64,000 nt of DNA, from assembly GCA_965277345.1 (NCBI GenBank), contig CBDICI010000004.1:1860001-1924000 (forward strand). Direction: 5' to 3'. The position numbers were made by a program, and so were the translations under genes. A model generated the notes under the pieces. That model was not told the DNA's origin, made no database searches, and saw only the letters and a program-made list of their open reading frames with translations. This document shows, piece after piece, positions 42,401 through 50,284 of this stretch (positions are counted from its first letter, which is position 1; the number at the start of each line of letters is the position of its first letter). Source of the stretch: CAIOYC01 sp965277345 (GTDB lineage: Bacteria > Pseudomonadota > Alphaproteobacteria > Caulobacterales > Caulobacteraceae).

Positions 42401-42609
42401 TGAAGATCGAAGAGGTCCGCGGGTTCACCCCCGACCAGCTCACCGACGGCCTGGCCACCCTGAAGAAGGAGCAGTTCAACCTGCGCTTCCAGGCCGCCAC
42501 CGGCCAGATGGAGAAGAGCCACCGCGTGGGCGAGATCCGCAAGGACATCGCCCGCATCAAGACCGTGATGCGCCAGAAGAAAGCGCCCCAGAAGAAAGCG
42601 CAAGGATAG
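42400..42609 (+). CDS. rpmC: 50S ribosomal protein L29
   Basis: A 69-residue two-helix protein at the tunnel exit. MKIEEVRGFTPDQLTDGLATLKKEQFNLRFQAATGQMEKSHRVGEIRKDIARIKTVM matches the family from end to end. The start overlaps the rplP stop by one base. The C-terminus is Lys-rich (RQKKAPQKKAQG). Confidence 0.97.
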   Translation: MKIEEVRGFTPDQLTDGLATLKKEQFNLRFQAATGQMEKSHRVGEIRKDIARIKTVMRQKKAPQKKAQG

Positions 42610-42613
42610 TCCG

Positions 42614-42862
42614 ATGCCCAAGCGAGTTCTCGAAGGCGTGGTCGTCTCCGACAAAGCCGAGAAGACCGTGATCGTGAAGGTGGAGCGTACCTTCCTGCAC
42701 CCGGTGATGAAGAAGACCGTACGCCGGTCCAAGAAGTATCACGCCCACGATGAGGGCAATGTCTACAAGGAAGGCGAAGTCGCTCGGATCATCGAGTGCG
42801 CGCCCAAGTCCAAGCTGAAGACCTGGGAAGTGCTTCCCAAGGCCTCGGCGGGAGCGGGTTGA
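42614..42862 (+). CDS. rpsQ: 30S ribosomal protein S17
   Basis: An 82-residue OB-fold protein and last gene of the S10 block. MPKRVLEGVVVSDKAEKTVIVKVERTFLHPVMKKTVRRSKKYHAHDEGNVYKEGEVARIIEC is fully diagnostic. Its stop codon lies inside the first arm of the hairpin element that follows. Confidence 0.98.
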   Translation: MPKRVLEGVVVSDKAEKTVIVKVERTFLHPVMKKTVRRSKKYHAHDEGNVYKEGEVARIIECAPKSKLKTWEVLPKASAGAG

Positions 42863-42960
42863 GAAAAAGTGGATACCGGTTTTTCGCTCGCAACCCGCTC
42901 AACTTTGAATCGACGAGCACGATTCAACGATCAGGTGAGTCACCTGATCGCATCGTGCTC
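42852..42960 (+). repeat. Double-hairpin palindromic element between rpsQ and rplN
   Basis: Hairpin 1: GAGCGGGTTG (42852-42861) pairs perfectly with CAACCCGCTC (42891-42900) and encloses a GAAAAAGTGGATACCGGTTT-type element. Hairpin 2: GAGCACGAT (42915-42923) pairs with ATCGTGCTC (42952-42960), and inside it GATCAGGTGA (42929-42938) pairs with TCACCTGATC (42940-42949). Neither is followed by a U-tract. The words resemble dispersed alphaproteobacterial intergenic repeats. Confidence 0.75.
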
Positions 42961-42985
42961 TTGGTAACCTCGGAAGGTCTGAACC

Positions 42986-43354
42986 ATGATACAGATGCAG
43001 ACTAACCTGGACGTCGCCGATAATTCGGGCGCGCGCCGGGTCATGTGCATCAAGGTGCTCGGCGGCGCCAAGCGCCGCTACGCCTCGGTGGGCGACGTGA
43101 TCGTCGTCTCGGTAAAGGAAGCGATCCCGCGCGGCCGCGTGAAGAAGGGCGATGTGCTGCGCGCCATCGTCGTGCGCACCGCCAAGGACATCCAGCGCAA
43201 GGACGGCTCGGTGATCCGCTTCGACCGTTCGGCGGCGGTGATCGTCAACAAGTCGAACGAGCCGATCGGCACGCGCATCTTCGGGCCGGTTCCGCGCGAA
43301 CTGCGCGCCAAGAACCACATGAAGATCATCTCGCTCGCGCCGGAGGTGCTGTAA
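42986..43354 (+). CDS. rplN: 50S ribosomal protein L14
   Basis: A 122-residue protein at the subunit interface. MIQMQTNLDVADNSGARRVMCIKVLGGAKRRYASVGDVIVVSVKEAIPRG and the C-terminal RIFGPVPRELRAKNHMKIISLAPEVL leave no doubt. It is the first gene of the spc block, separated from rpsQ by the hairpin element. Its TAA shares one base with the rplX ATG. Confidence 0.99.
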   Translation: MIQMQTNLDVADNSGARRVMCIKVLGGAKRRYASVGDVIVVSVKEAIPRGRVKKGDVLRAIVVRTAKDIQRKDGSVIRFDRSAAVIVNKSNEPIGTRIFGPVPRELRAKNHMKIISLAPEVL

Positions 43355-43668
43355 TGGCCGCCAAGATCAAGAAGGGCGACCGCGTCGTCCTGCTGGCCGG
43401 CAAGGACAAGGGCCGTTCCGGCACGGTGACCAAGGTGCTGCCCAAGGACGAGCGCGTGTTCGTCCAGGGCGTGAACATGGTCCAGCGCCATACCAAGGCG
43501 TCGCAGTCCGATCCGAACGGCGGCATCAAGAACAAGGAAGCCTCGATCCACGTCTCCAACGTGGCCATCGTGGATTCCAACGGCAAGCCGACCCGCGTCG
43601 GCTTCAAGATCGACGGCGACAAGAAGGTCCGTATCGCCAAGACCACGGGCGAGGTGATCAATGGTTGA
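43354..43668 (+). CDS. rplX: 50S ribosomal protein L24
   Basis: A 104-residue assembly-initiator protein with an N-terminal KOW motif (KIKKGDRVVLLAGKDKGRSGTVTKVLP) and the loop GVNMVQRHTKASQSDPNGGIKNKEASIHVSNVAIVD. It overlaps rplE by 8 bases. Confidence 0.98.
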   Translation: MAAKIKKGDRVVLLAGKDKGRSGTVTKVLPKDERVFVQGVNMVQRHTKASQSDPNGGIKNKEASIHVSNVAIVDSNGKPTRVGFKIDGDKKVRIAKTTGEVING

Positions 43669-44239
43669 AGCAGCCACCAAGGCCTACGAGCCGCGGATGA
43701 AGACCATCTATCGTGACAGCATCCGCGCCACGATGAAGGAGCAGTTCGGCTATACCAACGAGATGCAGATCCCGAGGCTCGACAAGATCGTGCTGAACAT
43801 GGGAGTGGGCGAGGCCACGGCCGACTCCAAGAAGGTCAACGCCGCGATCAAGGACCTGTCCATGATCGCCGGCCAGAAGCCCGCGCCGACCCGCGCCCGC
43901 CTGTCCATCGCCGGCTTCAAGCTGCGCGAGAACATGGTGATCGGCGCCAAGGTCACGCTGCGCAAGGACCGGATGTACGAGTTCCTCGACCGCCTGATCA
44001 CCATCGCCCTGCCGCGCGTGCGTGACTTCCGCGGCCTGAAGCCCACCTCGTTCGACGGCCGCGGCAACTACGCCATGGGTCTGAAGGAGCACATCGTGTT
44101 CCCGGAGATCAACTACGACCAGATCGAGCAGATGTGGGGCATGGACATCATCGTGTGCACCACCGCCAAGACCGACGACGAAGCCCGCGCGCTTCTGAAG
44201 GAGTTCCAGTTCCCGTTCACCACGTCCGTGACGAACTGA
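43661..44239 (+). CDS. rplE: 50S ribosomal protein L5
   Basis: A 192-residue 5S rRNA-binding protein. IPRLDKIVLNMGVGEA, AGQKPAPTRARLSIAGFKLRENMVIGAKVTLR, and the C-terminal GLKEHIVFPEINYDQIEQMWGMDIIVCTTAKTDDEARALLKEF are classic L5 blocks. The start lies inside rplX. Confidence 0.99.
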   Translation: MVEAATKAYEPRMKTIYRDSIRATMKEQFGYTNEMQIPRLDKIVLNMGVGEATADSKKVNAAIKDLSMIAGQKPAPTRARLSIAGFKLRENMVIGAKVTLRKDRMYEFLDRLITIALPRVRDFRGLKPTSFDGRGNYAMGLKEHIVFPEINYDQIEQMWGMDIIVCTTAKTDDEARALLKEFQFPFTTSVTN

Positions 44240-44257
44240 CGGGAAGGAAAACAGAAC

Positions 44258-44563
44258 ATGGCAAAGAAAAGCGCCGTCAATCGCAACAACATGGTCAAGC
44301 GGCTGGTCAAGCAGTACGCCGCCAAGCGCAACGCCCTGAAGGCCATCGCCAACGACGACAACAAGTCGCTGGAGGAACGCTTCGAGGCGCGCCTGAAGCT
44401 GGCCGAACTGCCGCGCAACTCCTCGGCGGTGCGCTATCGCAACCGCTGCGAGGTTACCGGGCGTCCGCGCTCGGTCTATCGCAAGTTGAAGATGAGCCGG
44501 ATCGCGCTGCGCGATATGGGCAACAGCGGCCAGGTTCCTGGCCTCGTCAAGTCCAGCTGGTAA
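44258..44563 (+). CDS. rpsN: 30S ribosomal protein S14 (long, zinc-free form)
   Basis: A 101-residue protein. AKKSAVNRNNMVKRLVKQYAAKRNALKAIA and RNRCEVTGRPRSVYRKLKMSRIALRDMGNSGQVPGLVKSSW are present. It lacks the CxxC...CxxC zinc ribbon of the short form, as expected for proteobacteria. Confidence 0.98.
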   Translation: MAKKSAVNRNNMVKRLVKQYAAKRNALKAIANDDNKSLEERFEARLKLAELPRNSSAVRYRNRCEVTGRPRSVYRKLKMSRIALRDMGNSGQVPGLVKSSW

Positions 44564-44577
44564 GGGGAGGTAGAGCT

Positions 44578-44976
44578 ATGTCATTCAACGATCCCCTCAG
44601 CGACATGATCGCCCGAATCCGCAACGCCGCCATGCGCAAGCGCTCCAAGGTCTCCACCCCGGCGTCCAAGCTGCGCGGCCGCGTGCTCGACGTGTTGCAG
44701 GACGAAGGCTATATCCGCGGCTACGCCCTGATCGAACAGGCCGGTGAACACCCGAGCTTCGATATCGAGCTGAAGTATTTCGACGGCGAGCCGGTGATCG
44801 CGGAGATCAAGCGCATCTCCACGCCGGGCCGGCGGGTCTATTCCTCGATCAAGGACCTCAAGCCGGTGAAGAACGGCCTCGGCATCTCCATCCTCTCCAC
44901 GCCCAAGGGCGTGATGAGCGACACCGCCGCTCGCGACGCCAATGTCGGCGGCGAAGTGCTCTGCAGGGTCTACTAA
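44578..44976 (+). CDS. rpsH: 30S ribosomal protein S8
   Basis: A 132-residue 16S-binding protein and, in E. coli, the translational repressor of the spc operon. SFNDPLSDMIARIRNAAMRKRSKVSTPASKLRGRVLDVLQDEGYI and GLGISILSTPKGVMSDTAARDANVGGEVLCRVY are diagnostic. A GGGGAGG precedes the ATG. Confidence 0.99.
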   Translation: MSFNDPLSDMIARIRNAAMRKRSKVSTPASKLRGRVLDVLQDEGYIRGYALIEQAGEHPSFDIELKYFDGEPVIAEIKRISTPGRRVYSSIKDLKPVKNGLGISILSTPKGVMSDTAARDANVGGEVLCRVY

Positions 44977-44977
44977 G

Positions 44978-45511
44978 ATGTCGCGTATCGGAAAGAAGGA
45001 CGTGGCCATCCCGTCGGGCGTAACCCTGACGCTGAATGGCCAGACGGTGACCGTGAAGGGTCCCAAGGGCCAGCTCGACTGGACCGTGCCGGAAGAGATC
45101 GAGATCAAGCACGAGAATGGCTCGATCTCATTCGCCCCGCGCGCGGACACCCAGCGCGCCCGCGGCATGTGGGGCCTGTCGCGCACGCTCGTCGCCAACA
45201 TGGTGGACGGCGTGACCAAGGGTTATGAGGAGACGCTGGAACTGGTGGGCGTGGGCTATCGCGCAGCCATGAAGGGCTCCAACCTGTCGTTGCAGCTCGG
45301 CTTCTCCCACGATGTGGACATGCCGCCCCCGGCGGGCATCTCCTTCACGGTGCCCAAGCAGACTGAGATCCGCGTCGCCGGGATCGACAAGCAGATGGTG
45401 GGCGAGATCGCCTCGCGCATCCGCCGCCTGCGTCCGCCCGAGCCCTACAAGGGCAAGGGCGTGCGCTATGCCGGCGAAAAGGTCCGCCGCAAGGAAGGCA
45501 AGAAGAAGTAA
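44978..45511 (+). CDS. rplF: 50S ribosomal protein L6
   Basis: A 177-residue two-domain protein near the sarcin-ricin loop. MSRIGKKDVAIPSGVTLTLNGQTVTVKGPKGQL starts it. The second domain holds VGVGYRAAMKGSNLSLQLGFSHDVDMPPP, and the end RIRRLRPPEPYKGKGVRYAGEKVRRKEGKKK is universal. It begins one base after the rpsH stop. Confidence 0.99.
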   Translation: MSRIGKKDVAIPSGVTLTLNGQTVTVKGPKGQLDWTVPEEIEIKHENGSISFAPRADTQRARGMWGLSRTLVANMVDGVTKGYEETLELVGVGYRAAMKGSNLSLQLGFSHDVDMPPPAGISFTVPKQTEIRVAGIDKQMVGEIASRIRRLRPPEPYKGKGVRYAGEKVRRKEGKKK

Positions 45512-45514
45512 GTC

Positions 45515-45871
45515 ATGGCCCTTTCTCCTCGCGATACCCATGCTCGCCGCGCCGAGCGCAACCGTCTCCGCCTGAAGAAGGTCGGCAACGGTCGCCCACG
45601 CCTGTCGGTGCACCGCTCGAACAAGAACATCTCGGCCCAGATCATCGACGACGAGCGCGGCGTGACCATCGTCGCCGCCTCCTCGCTGGAGAAGGCCGGT
45701 CCGGACAAGGGCGCCGACAGGGACGCGGCTGCGGCCGTCGGCAAGCTCGTGGCCGAACGGGCCCTGGAAAAGGGCCTGAAGGACGTGGTGTTCGACCGCG
45801 GCGGCTATATCTATCACGGCCGGGTCAAGGCCCTGGCGGACGCCGCGCGCGAAGCCGGCCTGAATTTCTAA
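45515..45871 (+). CDS. rplR: 50S ribosomal protein L18
   Basis: A 118-residue 5S rRNA-binding protein. RLRLKKVGNGRPRLSVHRSNKNISAQIIDDERGVTIVAASSLEK and VVFDRGGYIYHGRVKALADAAREAGLNF match L18 throughout. It is spaced three bases from rplF. Confidence 0.98.
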   Translation: MALSPRDTHARRAERNRLRLKKVGNGRPRLSVHRSNKNISAQIIDDERGVTIVAASSLEKAGPDKGADRDAAAAVGKLVAERALEKGLKDVVFDRGGYIYHGRVKALADAAREAGLNF

Positions 45872-45880
45872 GGAATCGTC

Positions 45881-46492
45881 ATGGCTCGTGGACCCCAACA
45901 AGGCGGTGGTGAAGGCGGACAACGGCGCGGCCGTGACCGCGGCGGCCCCTCGCCCGAAGAACGCGCCGACAGCGACATCGTCGAGAAGCTGGTGCATATC
46001 AACCGCGTCGCCGCCACGGTGAAGGGAGGGCGCCGTTTCTCGTTCGCCGCCCTGATGGTGGTGGGCGACGGCAAGGGCCGCGTCGGCTTCGGTCACGGCA
46101 AGGCGCGCGAAGTGCCCGAAGCCATCCGCAAGGCGACCGAAGAGGCCAAGAAGACCATGATCCGCGTGCCGCTGCGCGAAAGCCGCACGTTGCACCACGA
46201 CGGCCAGGGCCGTCACGGCGCGGGCAAGGTGGTGCTGCGCGCCGCCCCTCCCGGCACCGGCGTGATCGCCGGCGGCCCGATGCGGGCGGTGCTGGAAACG
46301 CTGGGCGTGCATGACGTGGTGGGCAAGTCCACCGGCTCGTCCAATCCCTACAACATGGTGCGGGCCACCTTCGACGCGCTGAAGGCGCAATCCTCGCCCC
46401 GCCAGATCGCCAACAAGCGCGGCAAGAAGGTCGGCGACATCATCGGCCGCCGCGCCGACGGCGCCTCGTCGGCCGAAGCGATCGAAGGCTGA
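45881..46492 (+). CDS. rpsE: 30S ribosomal protein S5 with a Gly/Arg-rich N-terminal extension
   Basis: A 203-residue protein involved in decoding fidelity. The double-stranded RNA-binding part reads VEKLVHINRVAATVKGGRRFSFAALMVVGDGKGRVGFGHGKAREVPEAIRKA. The C-terminal domain includes GTGVIAGGPMRAVLETLGVHDVVGKSTGSSNPYNMV. About 30 residues of GPQQGGGEGGQRRGRDRGG before the core are an added disordered arm. Confidence 0.98.
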   Translation: MARGPQQGGGEGGQRRGRDRGGPSPEERADSDIVEKLVHINRVAATVKGGRRFSFAALMVVGDGKGRVGFGHGKAREVPEAIRKATEEAKKTMIRVPLRESRTLHHDGQGRHGAGKVVLRAAPPGTGVIAGGPMRAVLETLGVHDVVGKSTGSSNPYNMVRATFDALKAQSSPRQIANKRGKKVGDIIGRRADGASSAEAIEG

Positions 46493-46497
46493 GGATC

Positions 46498-46719
46498 ATG
46501 GCCAAGACTCCCGCAAAGAAGACCACCGCCGAGACCGCCGAGGCGAAGACGCTCACCGTGCGCCAGATCGGCAGCCCGATCCGCCGCAAGGACGACCAGC
46601 GCGCCACGCTGGCCGGCCTCGGCCTCAACAAGCTCGGCCGCGAACGCACGCTGGAGGACACCCCCTCAGTGCGCGGCATGATCGCCAAGGTCGCCCACAT
46701 GGTCGAGGTGGTGGACTAG
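46498..46719 (+). CDS. rpmD: 50S ribosomal protein L30
   Basis: A 73-residue protein. The core KTLTVRQIGSPIRRKDDQRATLAGLGLNKLGRERTLEDTPSVRGMIAKVAHMVEVVD is the whole L30 fold, preceded by a short Lys/Ala/Thr-rich extension (AKTPAKKTTAETAEA). Confidence 0.97.
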   Translation: MAKTPAKKTTAETAEAKTLTVRQIGSPIRRKDDQRATLAGLGLNKLGRERTLEDTPSVRGMIAKVAHMVEVVD

Positions 46720-46783
46720 GTTCACATTTGATTTCACAGCCGAGTCCGGCCACCGCCGGGCGCAAACTCCAAGGAGAAGGCAC

Positions 46784-47263
46784 ATGACCAAGCTCAACGA
46801 ACTGGCCCCCGCCGAGGGCTCGAAAAAGGCGCGGATGCGCGTCGGCCGTGGCCCGGGCTCGGGCAAGGGCAAGACCGCCGGCCGCGGCGTGAAGGGGCAG
46901 AAGTCCCGCACCGGCCACGGCTTCAAGCAGTTTGAAGGCGGGCAGATGCCGCTGCACATGCGGATGCCCAAGCGCGGCTTCAACAATCCTTCGGCGCTGA
47001 AGTTCGCCGAGGTGAACCTGTGGCGCATCGCCAAGGCTATCGAAGCGGGACGCCTCGATCCCAAGCAACCGGTCGACGCCGCCGCGCTGATCGCCGCCGG
47101 CGTGATCCGCCGCGAGAAGGACGGCGTGCGCCTGCTCGGCCACGGCGAGATCACCGGCAAGCTGACCATCACCGCCTATTCCGCTTCGGCCTCGGCCAAG
47201 GACGCGATCGAGAAGGCCGGCGGTTCGCTGACGCTGACCCGCAAGGAAAAGGCCGAGGCCTGA
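46784..47263 (+). CDS. rplO: 50S ribosomal protein L15
   Basis: A 159-residue protein. KLNELAPAEGSKKARMRVGRGPGSGKGKTAGRGVKGQKSRTGHGFKQFEGGQMPLHMRMPKRGF is the Gly/Lys-rich N-terminal arm that threads into 23S rRNA. The globular part ends KDAIEKAGGSLTLTRKEKAEA. A perfect AAGGAGAAGG ribosome-binding site precedes the ATG. Confidence 0.98.
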   Translation: MTKLNELAPAEGSKKARMRVGRGPGSGKGKTAGRGVKGQKSRTGHGFKQFEGGQMPLHMRMPKRGFNNPSALKFAEVNLWRIAKAIEAGRLDPKQPVDAAALIAAGVIRREKDGVRLLGHGEITGKLTITAYSASASAKDAIEKAGGSLTLTRKEKAEA

Positions 47264-47264
47264 T

Positions 47265-47366
47265 TGTCATCCTGGAAGATGGCGTCGCCATCTATCCGGG
47301 ACCTAGCCCCGTCGCCTTCCGGGTCCCGGCTCTACGCGACCTTCGGCCGCTTCGGCCGGGATGACA
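47265..47366 (+). repeat. Palindromic repeat between rplO and secY (TGTCATCC...GGATGACA)
   Basis: TGTCATCC (47265-47272) and GGATGACA (47359-47366) bound a 102-base element with further internal self-complementarity (for example CGGGACC with GGTCCCG). It resembles a dispersed TCATCCCGG-type repeat of Caulobacterales. No gene lies in the gap 47264-47440. Confidence 0.7.
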
Positions 47367-47440
47367 GGAAAGGGGTGGGCGGATGACAAGCCTTCAGCAT
47401 CCCCCTATGTGTGGGATCAGCATTTGATCGGGGACCGCGT

Positions 47441-48805
47441 ATGGCTTCGGCCGCAGAACAACTCGCCGCCAACCTCAACTACAGCGCCTTCGCGCGGGCC
47501 ACCGACCTGCACAAGCGGCTGTGGTTCACCCTCGCCGCGCTGATCGTCTATCGGCTCGGCACCTATATCCCGATCCCGGGCATCGACATCAACGCCTTCA
47601 GCGCCGCCTTCTCCGGTCAGGCCAAGGGCATCCTCGGCATGTTCAACATGTTCTCGGGCGGCGCCGTGCGCCGGATGGCGATCTTCTCGCTGAACGTGAT
47701 GCCCTACATCTCCGCCTCGATCATCATCCAGCTCATGGGGACGATCTACGGCCCGTGGGAGAAGCTGCGCAAGGAAGGCGGCGAGGCCGGCCGCAAGCAG
47801 CTCAACCAATATACCCGCTATCTCACCGTGGTGCTCGCCCTGGCCCAGGCCTTCGGTATCGCCATGGGGCTGCAGGGCTCGCGCGGCGTGGTGCAGGACC
47901 CGGGGCTGTTCTTCGTGGTCTCCACCGTGGCGACGCTCACCGGCGGCACGCTGTTCCTCATGTGGCTGGGCGAGCAGATCACCGCCCGCGGCGTCGGCAA
48001 CGGCGTCAGCCTGATCATCTTCGCCGGCATCGTCGCCCAACTGCCGATGGAGATCTTCAACCTGTTCTCGCTCACCCGCACCGGGTCGCTGTCGCCCTTC
48101 ATGCTGCTGGTCATCGCCGCCCTGGCCATCGTGGTGGTGCTGGCCATCGTCTTTGTCGAGCGTGCGCAGCGACGGCTGCTGGTGCAGTATCCCAAGCGCC
48201 AGGTGGGCAACCGCATGTATGGCGGCGAAAGCTCGTTCATGCCGCTGAAGATCAATACCGCGGGCGTCATCCCACCGATCTTCGCCTCCTCGCTGCTCGC
48301 CCTGCCGCAGACCGCCATCGGCTTTCTCAACGCCGCCAACCTGCCGCCGTGGGCGCAGTGGCTGCCGGGCGTGGCGGGTCAGCTCGGCATGGGCCGGCCG
48401 CTGCACATGGCGCTGTATGCGGCGCTGATGATCTTCTTCTCGTTCTTCTACACCTCCATCGTGTTCAATCCGGACGAGACGGCGGAGAACCTGCGCAAGT
48501 ACGGCGGCTTCCTGCCGGGCATCCGGCCGGGCAAGCGCACGTCCGAATACCTCGACTATGTGCTGACCCGCCTGACCGTGCTCGGCGCCGCCTACATCAC
48601 CGTGGTCTGTCTGGTGCCCGAAGCCATGTACAGCGTGAACAACGCCTTCACCCTCGGCGGCACCTCGATCCTGATCGCCGTGACGGTGACCATGGATACG
48701 GTGGCGCAAATCCAGTCGCACCTGCTGGCGCACCAGTATGACGGCCTGATCAAGAAGTCGAAGCTCAAGGCCGGTCGCACCCCCGCGATCCGGGGCGCCC
48801 GATGA
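47441..48805 (+). CDS. secY: Preprotein translocase subunit SecY
   Basis: A 454-residue channel-forming subunit of the Sec translocase in the inner membrane, with ten membrane helices. ALIVYRLGTYIPIPGID marks helix 1. GNGVSLIIFAGIVAQLP, RRLLVQYPKRQVG and NTAGVIPPIFASSLL are family landmarks, as are TSIVFNPDETAENLRKYGGFLPGIRPG and the last loop before LLAHQYDGLIKK. The ATG at 47441 was chosen; the frame also opens at 47411. The stop overlaps adk by ATGA. Confidence 0.98.
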   Translation: MASAAEQLAANLNYSAFARATDLHKRLWFTLAALIVYRLGTYIPIPGIDINAFSAAFSGQAKGILGMFNMFSGGAVRRMAIFSLNVMPYISASIIIQLMGTIYGPWEKLRKEGGEAGRKQLNQYTRYLTVVLALAQAFGIAMGLQGSRGVVQDPGLFFVVSTVATLTGGTLFLMWLGEQITARGVGNGVSLIIFAGIVAQLPMEIFNLFSLTRTGSLSPFMLLVIAALAIVVVLAIVFVERAQRRLLVQYPKRQVGNRMYGGESSFMPLKINTAGVIPPIFASSLLALPQTAIGFLNAANLPPWAQWLPGVAGQLGMGRPLHMALYAALMIFFSFFYTSIVFNPDETAENLRKYGGFLPGIRPGKRTSEYLDYVLTRLTVLGAAYITVVCLVPEAMYSVNNAFTLGGTSILIAVTVTMDTVAQIQSHLLAHQYDGLIKKSKLKAGRTPAIRGAR

Positions 48806-49383
48806 ACCTGATCCTGTTCGGCCCGCCCGCGGCCGGAAAGGGCACCCAGGCCAAGCGGCTGGTGGAGGAGCAGGGCATGGTCCAGCTCTCCACCGGCGAC
48901 ATGCTGCGCGCCGCCATCGCCTCCGGCTCCGAACTCGGCCGGCGCGTCAAGAGCGTGCTGGAGCGGGGCGATCTGGTGACCGACGAGATCGTCATCGCCC
49001 TGATCGAGGCGCACCTGACCGAGGCGGAGGCGAACGGCGGGGCCATCTTCGACGGCTTCCCCCGCACGGTGGCCCAGGCCGAGGCGCTGGACGCCATGTT
49101 GGCGAGCCGCGGCGTCCAGGTGGATGCGGTGGTGCGGCTGAAAGTAAACGAGACCGAGCTTTTGGAGCGCATCGCCAGGCGCTATGCCGAACAGGGTCGC
49201 AACGACGACAATCCGGAAACCTACGCCCATCGGCTGGCGGCTTATAACGACCAGACCAAGCCGCTGCTGCCGTACTACGCCGCGCAAGGCAAGCTGACCG
49301 AGGTGGACGGCATGGGGGCGGTGGAGGCGGTCGCCGCCGAGATCGACCAGGCGCTGAAAGGGGCGCTCGTCACCTCCGGCTAA
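48802..49383 (+). CDS. adk: Adenylate kinase, short-lid form
   Basis: A 193-residue enzyme that balances ATP, ADP and AMP. The P-loop reads FGPPAAGKGTQ. The AMP-binding part has QLSTGDMLRAAI and IFDGFPRTVAQAEAL. The lid region is short (IARRYAEQGRNDDNPETYAHRL) and lacks both the long insertion and the zinc cysteines, as is usual in alphaproteobacteria. It is coupled to secY by an ATGA overlap. Confidence 0.97.
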   Translation: MNLILFGPPAAGKGTQAKRLVEEQGMVQLSTGDMLRAAIASGSELGRRVKSVLERGDLVTDEIVIALIEAHLTEAEANGGAIFDGFPRTVAQAEALDAMLASRGVQVDAVVRLKVNETELLERIARRYAEQGRNDDNPETYAHRLAAYNDQTKPLLPYYAAQGKLTEVDGMGAVEAVAAEIDQALKGALVTSG

Positions 49384-49909
49384 GCGCTGTCCGCCAGCCC
49401 GCTGGCACGCGGGTTGCCGCACCGCGTCGGAGTGGGGAGCGATCGGGCCAAAACGTGACAGGGCAAGGCCACAGATCAAGGCGCGCCGCCCGCCGGCGTC
49501 CGCTGCGCGGGCGGGCCTGGGTGCGTCTGGCGCATCGGCTGCCGCCGCCGCCGTTTCGGCGGCGACGCGTCTGGGGGCCGTGGTCGGCGGCGCTCAGGCT
49601 GCGCTTGCGGGCGGAGGCGGGGCGGCTGGCCTGGCATTGACCCAACGGCGCCCAGCCCATCGCCGGGGCGTCGAGATTCTTCCGCATACCGCGTCAACAA
49701 GCGGTTGACGGATTTCCAAACGAGCCTATAACGCTCGGCTTCCGCGAAAGGGCGCATGGTCGCGCCGGCCTCCTGCCTCGCCTGAATTTGGGTGGAGCCG
49801 GAGCTTTTTTCGCGTCTGTGCACGACGGGGCTGTGACTTGCGCTCCGGACTTAAATTCACGCCCGGCGCGGTTCGGCGAACCACGGCGGGCTGCAGGAGA
49901 TCGACAAGC
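49384..49909. other. Long gene-free gap between adk and rpsM
   Basis: 526 bases without a convincing gene. Open frames here are GC-rich, Arg/Pro-rich and lack ribosome-binding sites. The second half holds a strong promoter (49705-49732). The first half is very rich in CCG/CGG words that could form hairpins (for example CGCCGCCG against CGGCGGCG). Confidence 0.6.
49705..49732 (+). promoter_or_regulatory. Promoter of the rpsM-rpsK-rpoA-rplQ operon, with overlapping inverted repeat
   Basis: TTGACG (49705-49710), 16-base spacer, TATAAC (49727-49732), about 175 bases before rpsM. A perfect inverted repeat, CGTCAAC (49692-49698) and GTTGACG (49704-49710), overlaps the -35 box and could be a protein-binding site. 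Confidence 0.65.
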
Positions 49910-50278
49910 GTGGCCCGTATCGCAGGCGTCAACATCCCCACCGGCAAGCGCGTCGAGATCGCGCTCCAGTATATTCACGGCGTCGGCCCCCGCATCGCCA
50001 AGGAGATCATGGACAAGGTCGGCATCGAGGACTCGCGTCGGGTGAATCAGCTCACCGACGCTGAAGTGCTGCAGATCCGCGAGGCCATCGACCGCGACTA
50101 TACCGTCGAGGGGGACCTCCGCCGCGAAACGCAGATGAACATCAAGCGCCTGATGGACCTGGCCTCCTACCGTGGCCTGCGCCATCGCAAGGGCCTGCCG
50201 GTCCACGGCCAGCGCACCCACACCAACGCCCGCACCCGCAAGGGTCCGGCGAAGCCGATCGCCGGGAAGAAGAAGTAA
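49910..50278 (+). CDS. rpsM: 30S ribosomal protein S13
   Basis: A 122-residue head protein. The GTG start at 49910 gives VARIAGVNIPTGKRVEIALQYIHGVGPRIAKEIM, the family N-terminus; a GGAG lies about 10 bases upstream. The end RLMDLASYRGLRHRKGLPVHGQRTHTNARTRKGPAKPIAGKKK is conserved. Confidence 0.98.
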   Translation: MARIAGVNIPTGKRVEIALQYIHGVGPRIAKEIMDKVGIEDSRRVNQLTDAEVLQIREAIDRDYTVEGDLRRETQMNIKRLMDLASYRGLRHRKGLPVHGQRTHTNARTRKGPAKPIAGKKK

Positions 50279-50284
50279 GACCTG

